Notes: generated by a model not told the origin, from the letters alone. A DNA stretch of 64,000 nucleotides from Pseudomonas sp. (GCF_030690725.1 NZ_JAUYGD010000053.1:1-64000), one strand, 5' to 3'. Counted from the first letter of the stretch, positions 28,201 to 35,471 are shown. Numbers and translations: made by a program.

Positions 28201-30538
28201 TTTTGGTGCAAGCATCTGCATTCCGCCCTTCTGCTATGGCGCGACTGTAAGTGGTACTGCCAGCCTGGCCGGTGGCAAGACCAGCACGGATTACCAGGCC
28301 GTTACCGAGCAAAGTGGCATTTACGTTGGTAAGGGTGGCTATGACATTACCGTTGGCGATACCACCCGTTTACAAGGGGCGGTGATTGCCAGCGAGGCAA
28401 CCGCGGACAAGAACCGTCTAAGTACGGATCGCTTGGAACACAGCGACATTCGCAACCGCAGCGAGATCAAGAGCCAGTCCGCTAGCCTGAGTGTTTCCTA
28501 CAGCTCGAGTGGCGAAACCAAGGGGGGCGACAGTATTAATGCCGGCTCCTCGATGGGTGGCGGGCTACCCCTTGCGCTTAAAGAGTCCGACCGCAGCACC
28601 ACCAAGAGTGCGGTAAGCGCAGGCACCCTCGAGGTGCGAAACCCAGATGATGCGAACGACCTCAATGGCTTGAGCCGCGAAACTGCAGGTGCCAACCAGC
28701 AACTCGACCGCCCTGATGAGAAGGCTATGCAAGAACGCATGGACTTGATTCAGAGCACGGCGGCTCTGGGCCAGAGCGTGGTCTCAACCATCTCCCAGGC
28801 CAAACAGAAAGATGCCCAGGAGAAACTCAAGCAGGCAGAAAAAAGTGGCTCTCCAACTGATGTGACTGCGGCCAGGGTGGCCATGGAGGAAGCACGGCGT
28901 TGGGATGTAGGCGGCGATATGCGTCTATTTGCCAATATCACCACAGGTCTGCTGGCAGCGGGATTGGGTGGTACAGGTGCTGGCACTACGGCAGGCATCG
29001 TGGCCAATACCACCGCGGCCGACACCTTTAAGCGAATTGGTGACTACGCCGACAAACAGAGCAACGCCGCCACTGACGAAGCTACTAAGGCGGCCTGGGC
29101 AGAAGGCGGTATCGCACGAGTTCTGTTACATGCGACGGCCGGTGCCATCCAGGGTTTGGCCGGTGGCAGTGTGGGAAGTGGCGCTCTAGGGGCGGGCCTG
29201 TCGGCTGCGGTTATGCCGGCTATCGCTAAGGCGTTGGAAGGCAGCGGGCTGAGCGAGAGTGACCGCAATGCAGTTGCAACGCTGATTGCTACTGGGATGG
29301 GTGTAGCTGCTGGTTCGGGTGAAGGTATTGCTGGGCAGGTTGTTGCGGGGGGGAGTGCCGGTAATGTGGATCTATATAACCGGCAGTTGCATGCGGCTGA
29401 GCGCAAGGCCCTAGAAGCTGAAGCAAAGCGACTTGCGGAGCAAACAGGCAGCACTGTTTCCAGCTCAGGGGTGACATGGGAGGATTTGCTCCTGTTGGCC
29501 GCTGGTGCTGAGTTGGATGCGGCGGAGAATGCACGCCTGCAGTCTATTCTTGGTCAATATGGCGAGGGCAATCCCGAAGCCGATACATTTGCCCGAGACT
29601 TTCTTGTCGCCGCAGGGATTATGCAAGAGCTTGCCTCTCGCAATATCCCCCTGACTTGGTCAGACGGGAAACCAATCGTCGCTCACGGTGAGACTGTCTA
29701 TGCCTTTCAGGCGACTACCGCACAATTCAATGACTCCACTTTATTCAAGCATGGTGCTCAATATCAGTCACAGCAAAGCTCTATCTGGCTAGGCGATGAA
29801 CTGGTTCCAGAACTTTGGAAGAAACAGTTCGGTGAGAGAGAGGCCGCCAGATACCTGAATGAAATCCTCCGTAACTCAACGAATCAGGCCGAGTTCGATG
29901 ATGCTGTGCAGCGGGTATCTGCTGTCGCCAGCGGTGGGATTACAGACTTAACCGCGGAGGCGGTTGAAGCGGGATTGGCGCTTCATGGCGGCGGTAAAGC
30001 ATTGCTGGCAGCTAGGGCTGTGCTGGCGAAGAGGGCTGTTGTTGCGGAAAGCTCCACTGCTCGGAATCTAGCGGGATTACCTGACAACGAGGCTGGGCTT
30101 GCTGGCAGCGCTCTGCGTGAAGTGCAAGTCGGGAAATTCTCTTCCCAAATTGATGATAAGTTAAAATCATTAACTCCTGGAGAACTGTTGGAAGGCCAAG
30201 TTGGAAAGGCACTAAGTGATGAGGGTGTTCTTCTGAATTATCAGAGTAAGATTAGAAGGGGGTTTGTAAATGGAAAGCCACAAGACGTCGGCGAGATTGA
30301 TGCAGAAACCCCAAATTTTATTATTGAGATAACTAGTAGTTCGAAGCCGAGTAAGATGGGACAGTTGGCAAAGTTGCAAAATAACACTTTGCTTAACCCG
30401 GAGCGAAAAGAAGTGATTTTGTTTGCACCGAATGTGACTGGTGCTCAGAAACTGAAAGCGTATGAGAGTGCTGGTGTGAAGGTGGTAAATAGTCTGGAAG
30501 AACTTATAAGTTACGGAAAAAGTAGAGGGGGACTATAA
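22262..30538 (+). CDS. CdiA/FhaB-like exoprotein with nuclease-type C-terminal tip
   Basis: A 2758-residue two-partner-secretion exoprotein. Seen in order: signal peptide (about 1-29), TPS secretion domain (about 30-270, with NPHGI 144-148 and CDGC 150-153), filamentous haemagglutinin repeats (about 300-800), a distinct middle region with CYDCSG that could bind a receptor (about 800-1200), a second repeat array (about 1200-2000), a Gly/Ala-rich hydrophobic pretoxin region (about 2200-2360), the motif NVDLYNRQLH at about 2367 in the place where enterobacterial CdiA has VENN, and a C-terminal tip. The last 130 residues contain EGQVGKAL, GEID (about 2677-2680) and FIIEIT with a following Lys/Gln-rich helix, a layout like PD-(D/E)XK nucleases. 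GC content drops at about 30150, the module boundary. GGAG precedes the ATG. Confidence 0.9.
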   Translation: MDVRAPFFQNIACVLIGVLFLNPVVTTAAELALDAQAGNNAALTQAANGVPMVNIATPNGSGLSHNKFTDFNVSQQGLILNNSAQALVQTQLGGYVMGNPNLGGPNLTGGAANIILNEVNGGSPSQLKGYTEVAGKSAAVIVANPHGISCDGCGFINTPRVTLSTGKPVVEGGRLDRFDVDGGQISIEGDGLNARNVSQFDLITRSAQINAELHANQLNVITGRNEVDAASLNATAKADDGSAKPQLAIDSSALGGMYAGAIRLVGTEAGVGVKLAGDMAASAGDIQIDANGQLSMARTAASRDLQLKAENIELNADTFAGRNAVVEASGQTLVKESLAATQQLTVKGGELLNQGVVEAGVRADGSLNNTATLSLQTSAVTNPGTITSHGNLNSDVQTLDNRAGKLLSAGDATLNAQTLDNQGGRIVAQKNLDLSGSQLNNQDGEVLAQQAMKVTAANLNNQDGTLAGGALDLQLSANLNNQGGLIESASDLQLAANTLSNNGGKLRALGGEGESRFVLGGLFNNDAGLVEIGSGAFALSSVGLSNLGGTVRHVGDQGFAIDLAALGQAGGRFITNGAVDLSLDEWSNISSLQAKTLNININRLSQSATGALLAVDGITTSGERWENHGRIETDGALHLTLSDAYTGNGKLLAQSDLSLTANSADLGSAAELRSAGGVQIDISAGLSSAGKITSANDLSVKAASLNNQGTLGSAAALHIEAAQLINQGGLLFSGGGMQLLADRISNLYADIYSLGALTIAKDGAGNKSTLLENRSGSIESSGDMSLRATTLTNRKEVFTPGKQLTAGSISVVCYDCSGDHHNVDYVATERFNITVDQDSAASRIHSGGNLTIQGDAIANRYSSLSASGNINITGITLENMGAASGIIERIRRFNTGRVTDGTDERFRDNHINPYNAAALPKEVPSALYAWTLTSDIETQTPNGSGAPAIIQAGGNVSIQATQSLTNSSVLNNQAAQAGTAPGLDTQVTGSSQPLVVQLNAQLPADSQQLVVDPLALPGFALPQGQNGLFQLNNDPGYPYLIETNPAFASLSNFLNSGYLLDAVGYNPDQTQRRLGDGLYEQRLIQQAIAARTGKRFLAGLNSDEAQFKYLMDNAIASKQALNLAPGIALTAEQVAALTHDIVWMQEQIVNGQKVLVPVLYLAQANDRLAPGGALIQGQDVALISGSNLNNSGTLRASNNLSATANNIGNSGLMQAGERLALLATDSIRNAQGGIIAGKDVTAIALTGDISNERTITQEARSGRNFSQLTSVVDKAAGIEASNDLILSAGRDIQNIGGSLKAGGNASLSAGQDLIIASAEAENGQMRKDKRHFWEKSSTTQYGSDVQVGGDLSAEASRDLAVIASKVKAGGDVDLLAGGDVLIGAAANESSSEYRYNRGSKKKINQENTTVRQQMAEIEAGGNLLVIADNDLTLSASKLKAGDEAYLYAGSNLSLLTEANQDYSFYSKSTKKSGSFGRSSKKSVLSESESITSVGSSVTANNAVLTAGQDLRVIGSSVEASAGDVSLSAANDILIGHALDSTATRQASSSSKSSWGGLKSSKLKHDVKESSTQAVGSLISGDNVDLQAGRDVQVTASGVVSTEDLNILAARDITIDAATNTFTRDEKHKSKNRDLTGLATGNNLGLDDITGNQHLSISKGKGNSQAEETTLTGSTVGSSEGSVSLTAGRKIGVVASDIVSTKDMSLTASDVSIVAGIETAKQSSKDGSSSLAVGRVVGGSVVDTVQSIYDTAKAANEAEDSRLKAVKTAQALLSAYSAVQQGDSAAANIADGKPANSSGSLIKIGTEVAHTRSKSSSQYSAEQVKQSNLNSGGTLSIVASGAEASSNGDIHIVGSALKAADTELLAKRDIVLESAQNSAEWNNQSKTNRTSVGASFNIGQQNGFTLDLGAKLSGNTGKGHDITQVNSTLDTGSLLLVSGKDTTLAGAQVRADKVDAAIGGDLNIASRQDEAKNKNEQKSAGFGASICIPPFCYGATVSGTASLAGGKTSTDYQAVTEQSGIYVGKGGYDITVGDTTRLQGAVIASEATADKNRLSTDRLEHSDIRNRSEIKSQSASLSVSYSSSGETKGGDSINAGSSMGGGLPLALKESDRSTTKSAVSAGTLEVRNPDDANDLNGLSRETAGANQQLDRPDEKAMQERMDLIQSTAALGQSVVSTISQAKQKDAQEKLKQAEKSGSPTDVTAARVAMEEARRWDVGGDMRLFANITTGLLAAGLGGTGAGTTAGIVANTTAADTFKRIGDYADKQSNAATDEATKAAWAEGGIARVLLHATAGAIQGLAGGSVGSGALGAGLSAAVMPAIAKALEGSGLSESDRNAVATLIATGMGVAAGSGEGIAGQVVAGGSAGNVDLYNRQLHAAERKALEAEAKRLAEQTGSTVSSSGVTWEDLLLLAAGAELDAAENARLQSILGQYGEGNPEADTFARDFLVAAGIMQELASRNIPLTWSDGKPIVAHGETVYAFQATTAQFNDSTLFKHGAQYQSQQSSIWLGDELVPELWKKQFGEREAARYLNEILRNSTNQAEFDDAVQRVSAVASGGITDLTAEAVEAGLALHGGGKALLAARAVLAKRAVVAESSTARNLAGLPDNEAGLAGSALREVQVGKFSSQIDDKLKSLTPGELLEGQVGKALSDEGVLLNYQSKIRRGFVNGKPQDVGEIDAETPNFIIEITSSSKPSKMGQLAKLQNNTLLNPERKEVILFAPNVTGAQKLKAYESAGVKVVNSLEELISYGKSRGGL

Positions 30539-30919
30539 GTGGGCGATTCAGCTATGCTCGTGTCTTCTCATGAGGTTACTGAGGGGGAGTTTCAGGAGTT
30601 CATTTCCATGCTTGGGGGAGCGGTGAGTCCTCAATTGCGAGCTTCAGTGTCTGAAGGGGAGTCTACTGTATGGATTTCATTACTATATATAAGCCGCTAT
30701 CCGGGGCTCTATGAGGATTACTTGTTCAATTGGGAGAAGTGTCTCGGGGGGGCACCTAAAACCGTGTTGGAGATGCGGCTTGATCACACGCAAGGAGCCC
30801 GTGAGTTGTATTTGCGGGTCGCTTTTGAGTTTGGGCGTTTGTGGTCAGTAGTATTGGTTGATGTGGACGATGTTGACGTTTCGTATGAGTTGGTATGTGA
30901 AAAATACATAGAAGTTTAA
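30539..30919 (+). CDS. Candidate immunity protein for the CdiA tip
   Basis: A 126-residue acidic protein (many Glu and Asp, few Lys) starting at a GTG one base after the exoprotein stop; GAGGGG lies 9 nt upstream of that GTG, and the first ATG (30554) has none. In contact-dependent inhibition loci the gene directly after cdiA encodes the small protein that blocks the toxin tip; an acidic surface suits a partner of a DNA-binding nuclease. I do not recognise the family. Its low GC content matches the toxin tip and differs from the cdiA body, in line with exchange as one module. Confidence 0.78.
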   Translation: MGDSAMLVSSHEVTEGEFQEFISMLGGAVSPQLRASVSEGESTVWISLLYISRYPGLYEDYLFNWEKCLGGAPKTVLEMRLDHTQGARELYLRVAFEFGRLWSVVLVDVDDVDVSYELVCEKYIEV

Positions 30920-30938
30920 AGATGATTAACAGAAAAAT

Positions 30939-30990
30939 GGGACAGATTTATTTTTCGGTTGGTGAGGGTGTCATTAAATAAATCTGTCCC
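30939..30990. repeat. Long palindrome (GGGACAGATTTATTT type), copy 1
   Basis: Perfect 15-bp arms, GGGACAGATTTATTT at 30939..30953 and AAATAAATCTGTCCC at 30976..30990, around a 22-nt loop. The same arms recur at 31154..31215. From memory, such sequences accompany REP-associated tyrosine transposases, and a remnant of one is found at 32562. Confidence 0.85.
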
Positions 30991-31034
30991 CTTTTCTGCT
31001 TTTGTCGTCGGCGCAAACCCAAGGGGCGCGTTAA

Positions 31035-31196
31035 GTGAAAAATATAAAATTGATGGCGGACTATCAGTGCCATCCTCTTTGGAATATGAGTCCGGATGAA
31101 TATGGAGACATAGATCCTTGCGAGCTTCCTATTTCTAAAGGGCTTCAGATGGGAAAAAGGGGACAGATTTATTTTTCGTTGGTTGGGCGCCATTAA
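31035..31196 (+). pseudogene. Truncated immunity-like gene fragment
   Basis: A GTG-started frame of 53 codons. About 38 residues look like a real protein N-terminus (KNIKLMADYQCHPLW, then DEYGDIDPCELPIS); it then runs into the palindrome at 31154 and stops within it. Small proteins opening with MADYQCxPLW occur beside polymorphic toxins, as I recall, but I cannot name the family. The C-terminal part is missing, so the product is probably not functional. It lies between the active toxin/immunity pair and the displaced toxin tip. Confidence 0.55.
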
Positions 31197-31215
31197 ATAA
31201 ATCTGTCCCCTTTTT
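31154..31215. repeat. Long palindrome (GGGACAGATTTATTT type), copy 2
   Basis: Perfect 21-bp arms: 31154..31174 contains AAAAAGGGGACAGATTTATT and 31195..31215 is its exact reverse complement; loop of 20 nt. It cuts the immunity-like fragment on its left and the toxin fragment on its right. The A- and T-runs at its ends mean it could also terminate transcription in both directions. Confidence 0.9.
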
Positions 31216-31217
31216 AA

Positions 31218-31535
31218 GTCCTTGATGGTAAGTGCGGGTCCAACTGCTTTGATGGGGTTTACGTCAAAGGTAATCAGGTGATCGTCAACGAGGTCAAACC
31301 GCTCAGTGCGAATGGATCAATTAAGTTGAGTAGTGGTAACAAATCAACCGACTTGGGAACTCAAATGTCTGATGAGTGGATTGTTAGCAGGGCTGAGGCA
31401 CTCAAAGCCACGAATGATCCTGCCAAGATGGAGGTAGGAAACAAAATCCTGGCAGCGAGAGGCGCAGGAAAACTCACGACCGTGGTTTCTGGTGTTAACA
31501 GCAACGGCATGGTCATCGTGAAGGTGAAGCCATGA
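31218..31535 (+). pseudogene. Displaced toxin tip (CdiA-CT fragment) without a start
   Basis: An open frame of about 105 codons beginning just after the palindrome and lacking a plausible start. It reads FDGVYVKGNQVIVNEVKP, then a Ser/Asn-rich strand, TQMSDEWI and LTTVVSGVNSNGMVIVKVKP. D-x(10-12)-ExK in FDGV...NEVK is the metal-binding pattern of PD-(D/E)XK nucleases, and this ending is typical of polymorphic toxin C-termini. Its stop codon overlaps the next start (ATGA), the usual toxin-immunity junction. It looks like an older tip left behind when the present cdiA tip was acquired. Confidence 0.7.
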
Positions 31536-32344
31536 GTGAAATGAAGGAAACGCGTGAAGAGTGGTTGACGCAAGTAGTCCACTTACAGAATGACCATTCA
31601 AAAGAGCAACTAAAAAAGGATATAGAAAACCACCATAAATTAAAGTGGGGTTGTGTACTCTATTCTGCTTCATATTTACCAAGGTACCGTGGCCTTAAGT
31701 CTTTTTTCGTTGAAAACGATATACAAGGTTTGAAACAGCACTTCTACGTAGCCTGTAAGCTCTTGATAGCCAGCCAAAAAGAGGCTGAACCTGGCGGCGA
31801 TCCCTTTGCAGGTTACGGATCATTTTTGTACGGCCTGCTCAGCGACAGCCCAGAAATCTACGACTGGCTAACCCATACTGAACTCAAAGCAAAAGATGAC
31901 GTCAAAACGCCGCATTTCCATTGGCACCAATTCCAACTGGTGCTGCGCCGCGATGACGACGCCTTGCGCGAAACCATTGCCCTAGTGGCCAAAAAAGGCC
32001 GCAAACACGACAAATCACTTTCCCAAGCCGAGCAAGACTTCTTCACTTTACTGCTCAAGCAAGACAAAGAGGGCTTGCAAGCCTTGATCGAAAACCAAGC
32101 CAAGATCAAATCGGTCAACGAGTTGGAAGGCCAGTTCTTGGCAGGCTTTGCCGTCGTCCACGCCAAACTGTGCTGGTACCGAGGCATTGAAGTACAAATT
32201 CAGAACCCCTTGGTGCCCATGGAGTTGCTTCCTATTGAGCCGCTGGATTTTTATGACGTCGAGTATGACTTCCTTCGCCAAGGCTGGATGCCACCACCGC
32301 CCCCGGGGCTGTTTTCTAAGGTCAAGCGCTTGCTCTTGAAGTAA
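31532..32344 (+). CDS. Intact immunity protein for the displaced toxin tip (Imm49-like)
   Basis: A 270-residue, mostly alpha-helical soluble protein with many charged residues. Its layout (YGSFLYGLLSD, a central Lys/Asp helix bundle, and the end LVPMELLPIEPLDFYDVEYD) resembles what I remember of the Imm49 family; that match is from memory. It overlaps the stop of the headless toxin by ATGA. The gene looks complete while its toxin is not, so it may be kept as an orphan immunity gene protecting against siblings or relatives that still carry that toxin. A Pro-rich stretch (PPPPPG) near the end is unusual. Confidence 0.72.
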   Translation: MSEMKETREEWLTQVVHLQNDHSKEQLKKDIENHHKLKWGCVLYSASYLPRYRGLKSFFVENDIQGLKQHFYVACKLLIASQKEAEPGGDPFAGYGSFLYGLLSDSPEIYDWLTHTELKAKDDVKTPHFHWHQFQLVLRRDDDALRETIALVAKKGRKHDKSLSQAEQDFFTLLLKQDKEGLQALIENQAKIKSVNELEGQFLAGFAVVHAKLCWYRGIEVQIQNPLVPMELLPIEPLDFYDVEYDFLRQGWMPPPPPGLFSKVKRLLLK

Positions 32345-32474
32345 CGCAGTGGCGGAGGAAAAAGCCAGGATTAGTTTAGTTCCTCCGTTGTTTAAATATA
32401 AGAATCGCTATGTGATTAGAGCTATAAATTCTTTAGGAACTTTTGCGAGAAGTAATAGGGGCAGACTACGATGT

Positions 32475-32692
32475 AAAAAGGGGACGATAAAGGGGGTAAA
32501 TTTATTTCCCTGATTTAGCTAACCTAAAAGCTCCATGGGTGGAGGATTACTTATACCTAGGATGGGGCGCGTCGTTTACCGAACTTCCCGCACCATGTTG
32601 TGCGGCGTAACCATAGCCATCGGATGGTATTTGCTGCTGAGAGTAATCAGCGTTATCTCACGTGGGAAAATAAATCCGTCCACATTTCGTGA
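32475..32692 (+). pseudogene. Remnant of a REP-associated tyrosine transposase (RAYT)
   Basis: From 32562 the sequence reads MGRVV, then after a one-base frameshift (frame from 32579) PNFPHHVVRRNHSHRMVF, then AAESNQRYLTWEN and a stop at 32690. RAYT proteins (Y1_Tnp) begin with a conserved RVVLPNxPHHVVQRG(H/N)N and VFxxxxDYxxYL, so this is the first 45 or so residues of a broken copy. It is flanked by AAAAAGGGGAC (32476) and a partner ATAAATCCGTCCAC (about 32670), decayed forms of the palindrome arms seen at 30939 and 31154. The rest of the transposase is absent. Apart from this, 32345..32730 holds no gene. Confidence 0.7.
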
Positions 32693-32730
32693 GTGAGCCG
32701 AATACTACATTTCTAAAGGAGTACATCAAC

Positions 32731-33150
32731 ATGGTGTTTCGTTTTTCTATTTTCGCGTTATTAGCAACTGCACTGCTATCTACAGGATGTGCGAGCGGAC
32801 GTTTGTCGCAACCGCTGGATGAGCGGCTGGTTGGTAACTGGGAAGGTTTGCGCGAAGAGGGGAGTGCTTGTCAGTTCCTGGCCTGGAAGTCGGCATTTAG
32901 GGCGGATGGTTCTTTTGAGATCATCTTCTTCCGCGACCAGGCGCGCACCCAGCTAATTCAGGCAGAGCGTGGCATCTGGACAGCCGCCAATGGTCGAAGT
33001 GAACTCAAAACTGAGGGTGTTGGCCAGCCAGAGGTTTATCTCTACACCTTCCACGGGCCGGATACTGTTCATTATGAGAATACGGTTAAAGACCCGTCGG
33101 CGGACTGTCAGGCTGACTATCAGTTTACCGAGCGGCGGGTTGCTCAGTAA
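32731..33150 (+). CDS. Small lipoprotein of unknown function
   Basis: A 139-residue protein with a lipoprotein signal: hydrophobic stretch (about 5-18) and lipobox LSTGC (Cys about 20). The mature part looks like a lipocalin-type beta barrel: GNWEGLREEGSACQF, FRADGSFEI, GIWTA, then LYTFHGPDTVHYE. AAAGGAG lies 9 nt before the ATG at 32731; the longer upstream frame has no such site. Two cysteines in the mature part (SACQF, ADCQAD) could form a disulfide. It starts a run of small envelope genes. Confidence 0.75.
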   Translation: MVFRFSIFALLATALLSTGCASGRLSQPLDERLVGNWEGLREEGSACQFLAWKSAFRADGSFEIIFFRDQARTQLIQAERGIWTAANGRSELKTEGVGQPEVYLYTFHGPDTVHYENTVKDPSADCQADYQFTERRVAQ

Positions 33151-33231
33151 GTTAAGTGGTAATGGGTTTTGCTCGGTGCTGTAGTTGTAAATTAACGTTG
33201 TCTAGGCTGTAAATATAATTCGAGGTTGTTT

Positions 33232-33915
33232 ATGTTGGTGCGTTTTCTGATGGCCGCTGTGCTGGTTTCGTTAGTCGGTTGCTCTACGGTTAAACCAAAA
33301 GAGTTGGCTGGCGCTGATGCTGGTCAGCTTCAGGGCAAGACATTGGGCTATTCGCGCTATAGCGAGTTGCCAGATTTCATTGCACAAACACCGGTTAATG
33401 TGCAGTTTGGTTTGTTGGGTGTGGCGACAGCGATATCCAATGGCAACAGCATGATTCGCGATAACAAGATTGAAGATCCAGCGCTGGATATGGCCAAGCA
33501 GCTAGCGGATGAGTTGGCTGCTGCACAGAAGATGACGGTTGCTCATGCCGCTGCTGCAGTTGAGTCTGCTGACCTGGATAAGGTCATCGCAGCATATCCG
33601 CAGGCTGATTATATTCTGGATATGCGCACCAGTGGGTGGGGCAGCATTTACTACGTATCCGACTTTAATAACTACAAAGTGGCTTACAGCGTGCACGCGC
33701 GTCTGATAGATCGCAAAGCGAAAACGGTGTTGGCTGAAAAGGCTTGTTCATATACGCCGGTCTATGAAGACACCAACAAAGCACCGTCCTATCGTGAGCT
33801 TAAGCAAGGTACTGGGCTTCGCTCTCAGCTGTCTCAGTCGGTTGATTACTGCTTGGCTGATGTCCGTAAAGTTATGGGTTTGGGTTCGCCAGCAGCACTC
33901 GCTAAAACTCCGTAG
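33232..33915 (+). CDS. Lipoprotein of unknown function
   Basis: A 227-residue protein with lipobox LVGCS (Cys about 17 from the ATG at 33232, which has GAGG at 7 nt). The mature part has QADYILDMRTSGWGSIYYV and YSVHARLIDRKAKTVLAEK, a strand-helix pattern seen in periplasmic lipoproteins that combine an alpha/beta core with paired strands. I cannot name a family. It is 82 nt after the preceding lipoprotein and 92 nt before another; the group may be cotranscribed. Export to the outer membrane is likely since residue +2 is Ser. Confidence 0.75.
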   Translation: MLVRFLMAAVLVSLVGCSTVKPKELAGADAGQLQGKTLGYSRYSELPDFIAQTPVNVQFGLLGVATAISNGNSMIRDNKIEDPALDMAKQLADELAAAQKMTVAHAAAAVESADLDKVIAAYPQADYILDMRTSGWGSIYYVSDFNNYKVAYSVHARLIDRKAKTVLAEKACSYTPVYEDTNKAPSYRELKQGTGLRSQLSQSVDYCLADVRKVMGLGSPAALAKTP

Positions 33916-34006
33916 TAATTAATCTAGTTATTAGTTCAGGCCGCGTAGCGGGCCATTTAATAATGGCTCGTTGCGGTCTGTGTTTTTCATCGGTTTGAGG
34001 TCTTAT

Positions 34007-34678
34007 ATGCTTTCTCGTTTTTTGTTCATTTCTCTAGCCGCTGCATGTCTTACAGGTTGTGCTTTCGGTAGCAAAGTCGATTATTCCCAGATATATCCGC
34101 AAGTAGGCGCTAAGCCGGCCAAGATTATTGAGGTGGCAGTAGTAGATGAGCGGGCTTACGTCTTGAATGGCAGCAAGACCGCCAACTATGTAGGGCTTGT
34201 TCGTGGCAGCTATTACATTCCCTATGACGTTAAGACCCGTAGCGGTGAGTCCCTGGCGCAGGATCTGCAGCAATCCATCATCGGTGGGATCAAGCAGGCT
34301 GGTGGCACAGCTGAGGCTGTGGCCTCACCAAGTGCTCAGGCTTCCAGTACTGGCCGACAGCTGCTGACTGTGCGGATCAAAGAGTGGAAGAGCGAAGTTT
34401 TTATGGGAACGGTGCTGACCTACGTTCTGGCAGTCGATGTGTACGATGAGGCGGGTCAGCGCCTGGCATCGTCGCCTGTTTCAGGCTCAGAGGGTGTCGG
34501 CGACTATACGGTGACAGGAAAGTCCATCTTGACGCGCCTGCTGGCCGCCGAGAGTGTGGCCTCAGTGCTGTCCGGCTCGGTTGCGGCTGCTTATGTGCCT
34601 GCGGCTGAGCTACCTGCTGCTCAGCGTGCGCCGCTACCGTTGTTCGTTCCGCGTGGTGTGGGTGACGGTGTGTTCTAA
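34007..34678 (+). CDS. Lipoprotein of unknown function
   Basis: A 223-residue protein with lipobox LTGCA (Cys about 17) and residue +2 Ala. GAGG lies 7 nt before the ATG. The mature part reads KIIEVAVVDERAYVLNG near the start, then a helix (LAQDLQQSIIGGIKQAGG), and LLTVRIKEWKSEVFMGT with alternating strands, a layout like small LptE/YajG-type envelope lipoproteins. The end is Ala/Pro-rich. The pair with the preceding gene suggests a shared complex. No named family recognised. Confidence 0.72.
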   Translation: MLSRFLFISLAAACLTGCAFGSKVDYSQIYPQVGAKPAKIIEVAVVDERAYVLNGSKTANYVGLVRGSYYIPYDVKTRSGESLAQDLQQSIIGGIKQAGGTAEAVASPSAQASSTGRQLLTVRIKEWKSEVFMGTVLTYVLAVDVYDEAGQRLASSPVSGSEGVGDYTVTGKSILTRLLAAESVASVLSGSVAAAYVPAAELPAAQRAPLPLFVPRGVGDGVF

Positions 34679-34939
34679 AACGTTTGAGAACAGATAGGTG
34701 AGCGGTCTGCTCTAGAAAAAAACTGACAGATACTTCGCTTAGTTATCCTCTTTAGTTGAACGAATGATTGATGCCATGGGTAAGTTTTGAAGCGGAGTGC
34801 ATTCTTAGTATGAATGTCAGAAGAATTTTCCCTGCAGGTCTCTGGGGAAGTGGTTGTGGCTCAATTGCTGCGATCTATTTTGAGTTCGTTCGTTAAGTTT
34901 CTTTGCGGATTTATATAATATTAAATATGGGTGATGGAT

Positions 34940-35359
34940 ATGAGCTTGATTGATGGAAGTGTTGATGGCAAATTTTCTATAAGTTTAGCCAGCCCTGGAA
35001 AACGTCTGGTTGCGCAGTTAATTGATGCGATAATTGCCTTTTCCCTGTTTTACGTGACTCTGCATGTTGTTGAGGTTCTGTCATTATCCGGTCAGGTTGA
35101 TGTTTTTTCAGCTCTTGTCGTCGGAGGTAGCTACTATTTCCTTTCTGATGCAATGCCTAAAGGGCAAAGCATCGGGAAACGGATGTTAAAAATAGCCGTT
35201 GTCAGTGATGTTAGCTATATTGACTGCAATGTTTTTCAATCGGTTTTGCGCAATATAACAACACCCTTTCTTGGTGTTATTGACTGGGTTTTTATATTCA
35301 CCAGTTCCAGGAAACGGCTTGGGGATATGCTTGCCTCAACTATAGTGATAAATTCTTGA
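34940..35359 (+). CDS. RDD family membrane protein
   Basis: A 139-residue integral membrane protein. RDD signature residues are visible: KRLVAQLIDAIIAF in the first helix, PKGQSIGKRMLKIAVV in the loop and RKRLGDMLASTIVI at the end, with three to four membrane helices. Some RDD proteins act in cation/proton antiport; most are uncharacterised. Start chosen at ATG 34940, with GGTGA 6 nt before it; GTG 34931 and ATG 34934 are also in frame. Its GC content is clearly below the window average, as in its neighbours, suggesting recent transfer. Confidence 0.78.
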   Translation: MSLIDGSVDGKFSISLASPGKRLVAQLIDAIIAFSLFYVTLHVVEVLSLSGQVDVFSALVVGGSYYFLSDAMPKGQSIGKRMLKIAVVSDVSYIDCNVFQSVLRNITTPFLGVIDWVFIFTSSRKRLGDMLASTIVINS

Positions 35360-35471
35360 TTTTTATTCTTGAATGGGCCTAGTTTGGCCGGATTGCAGCG
35401 CTTGGGTTTTGCGGGGTTGTGATTTCGAGTTCAGTGTTTGGCCGGTGGTCTAATATTAATTTGGGGTTTAT

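Noticed and set aside
22262..30538. CRISPR or direct-repeat array inside the long exoprotein gene
   Set aside because: The short repeated strings (AACAACCAGGGCGG and similar) are codons of haemagglutinin repeats, not spaced direct repeats with spacers.
22262..30538. A cdiC-type lysine acyltransferase gene with the TPS pair
   Set aside because: Nothing between or around the transporter and exoprotein genes encodes one.
31154..31215. Palindrome as a dedicated terminator
   Set aside because: It could stop transcription, but its 21-bp arms and recurrence beside a RAYT remnant point to a mobile repeat as the main identity.
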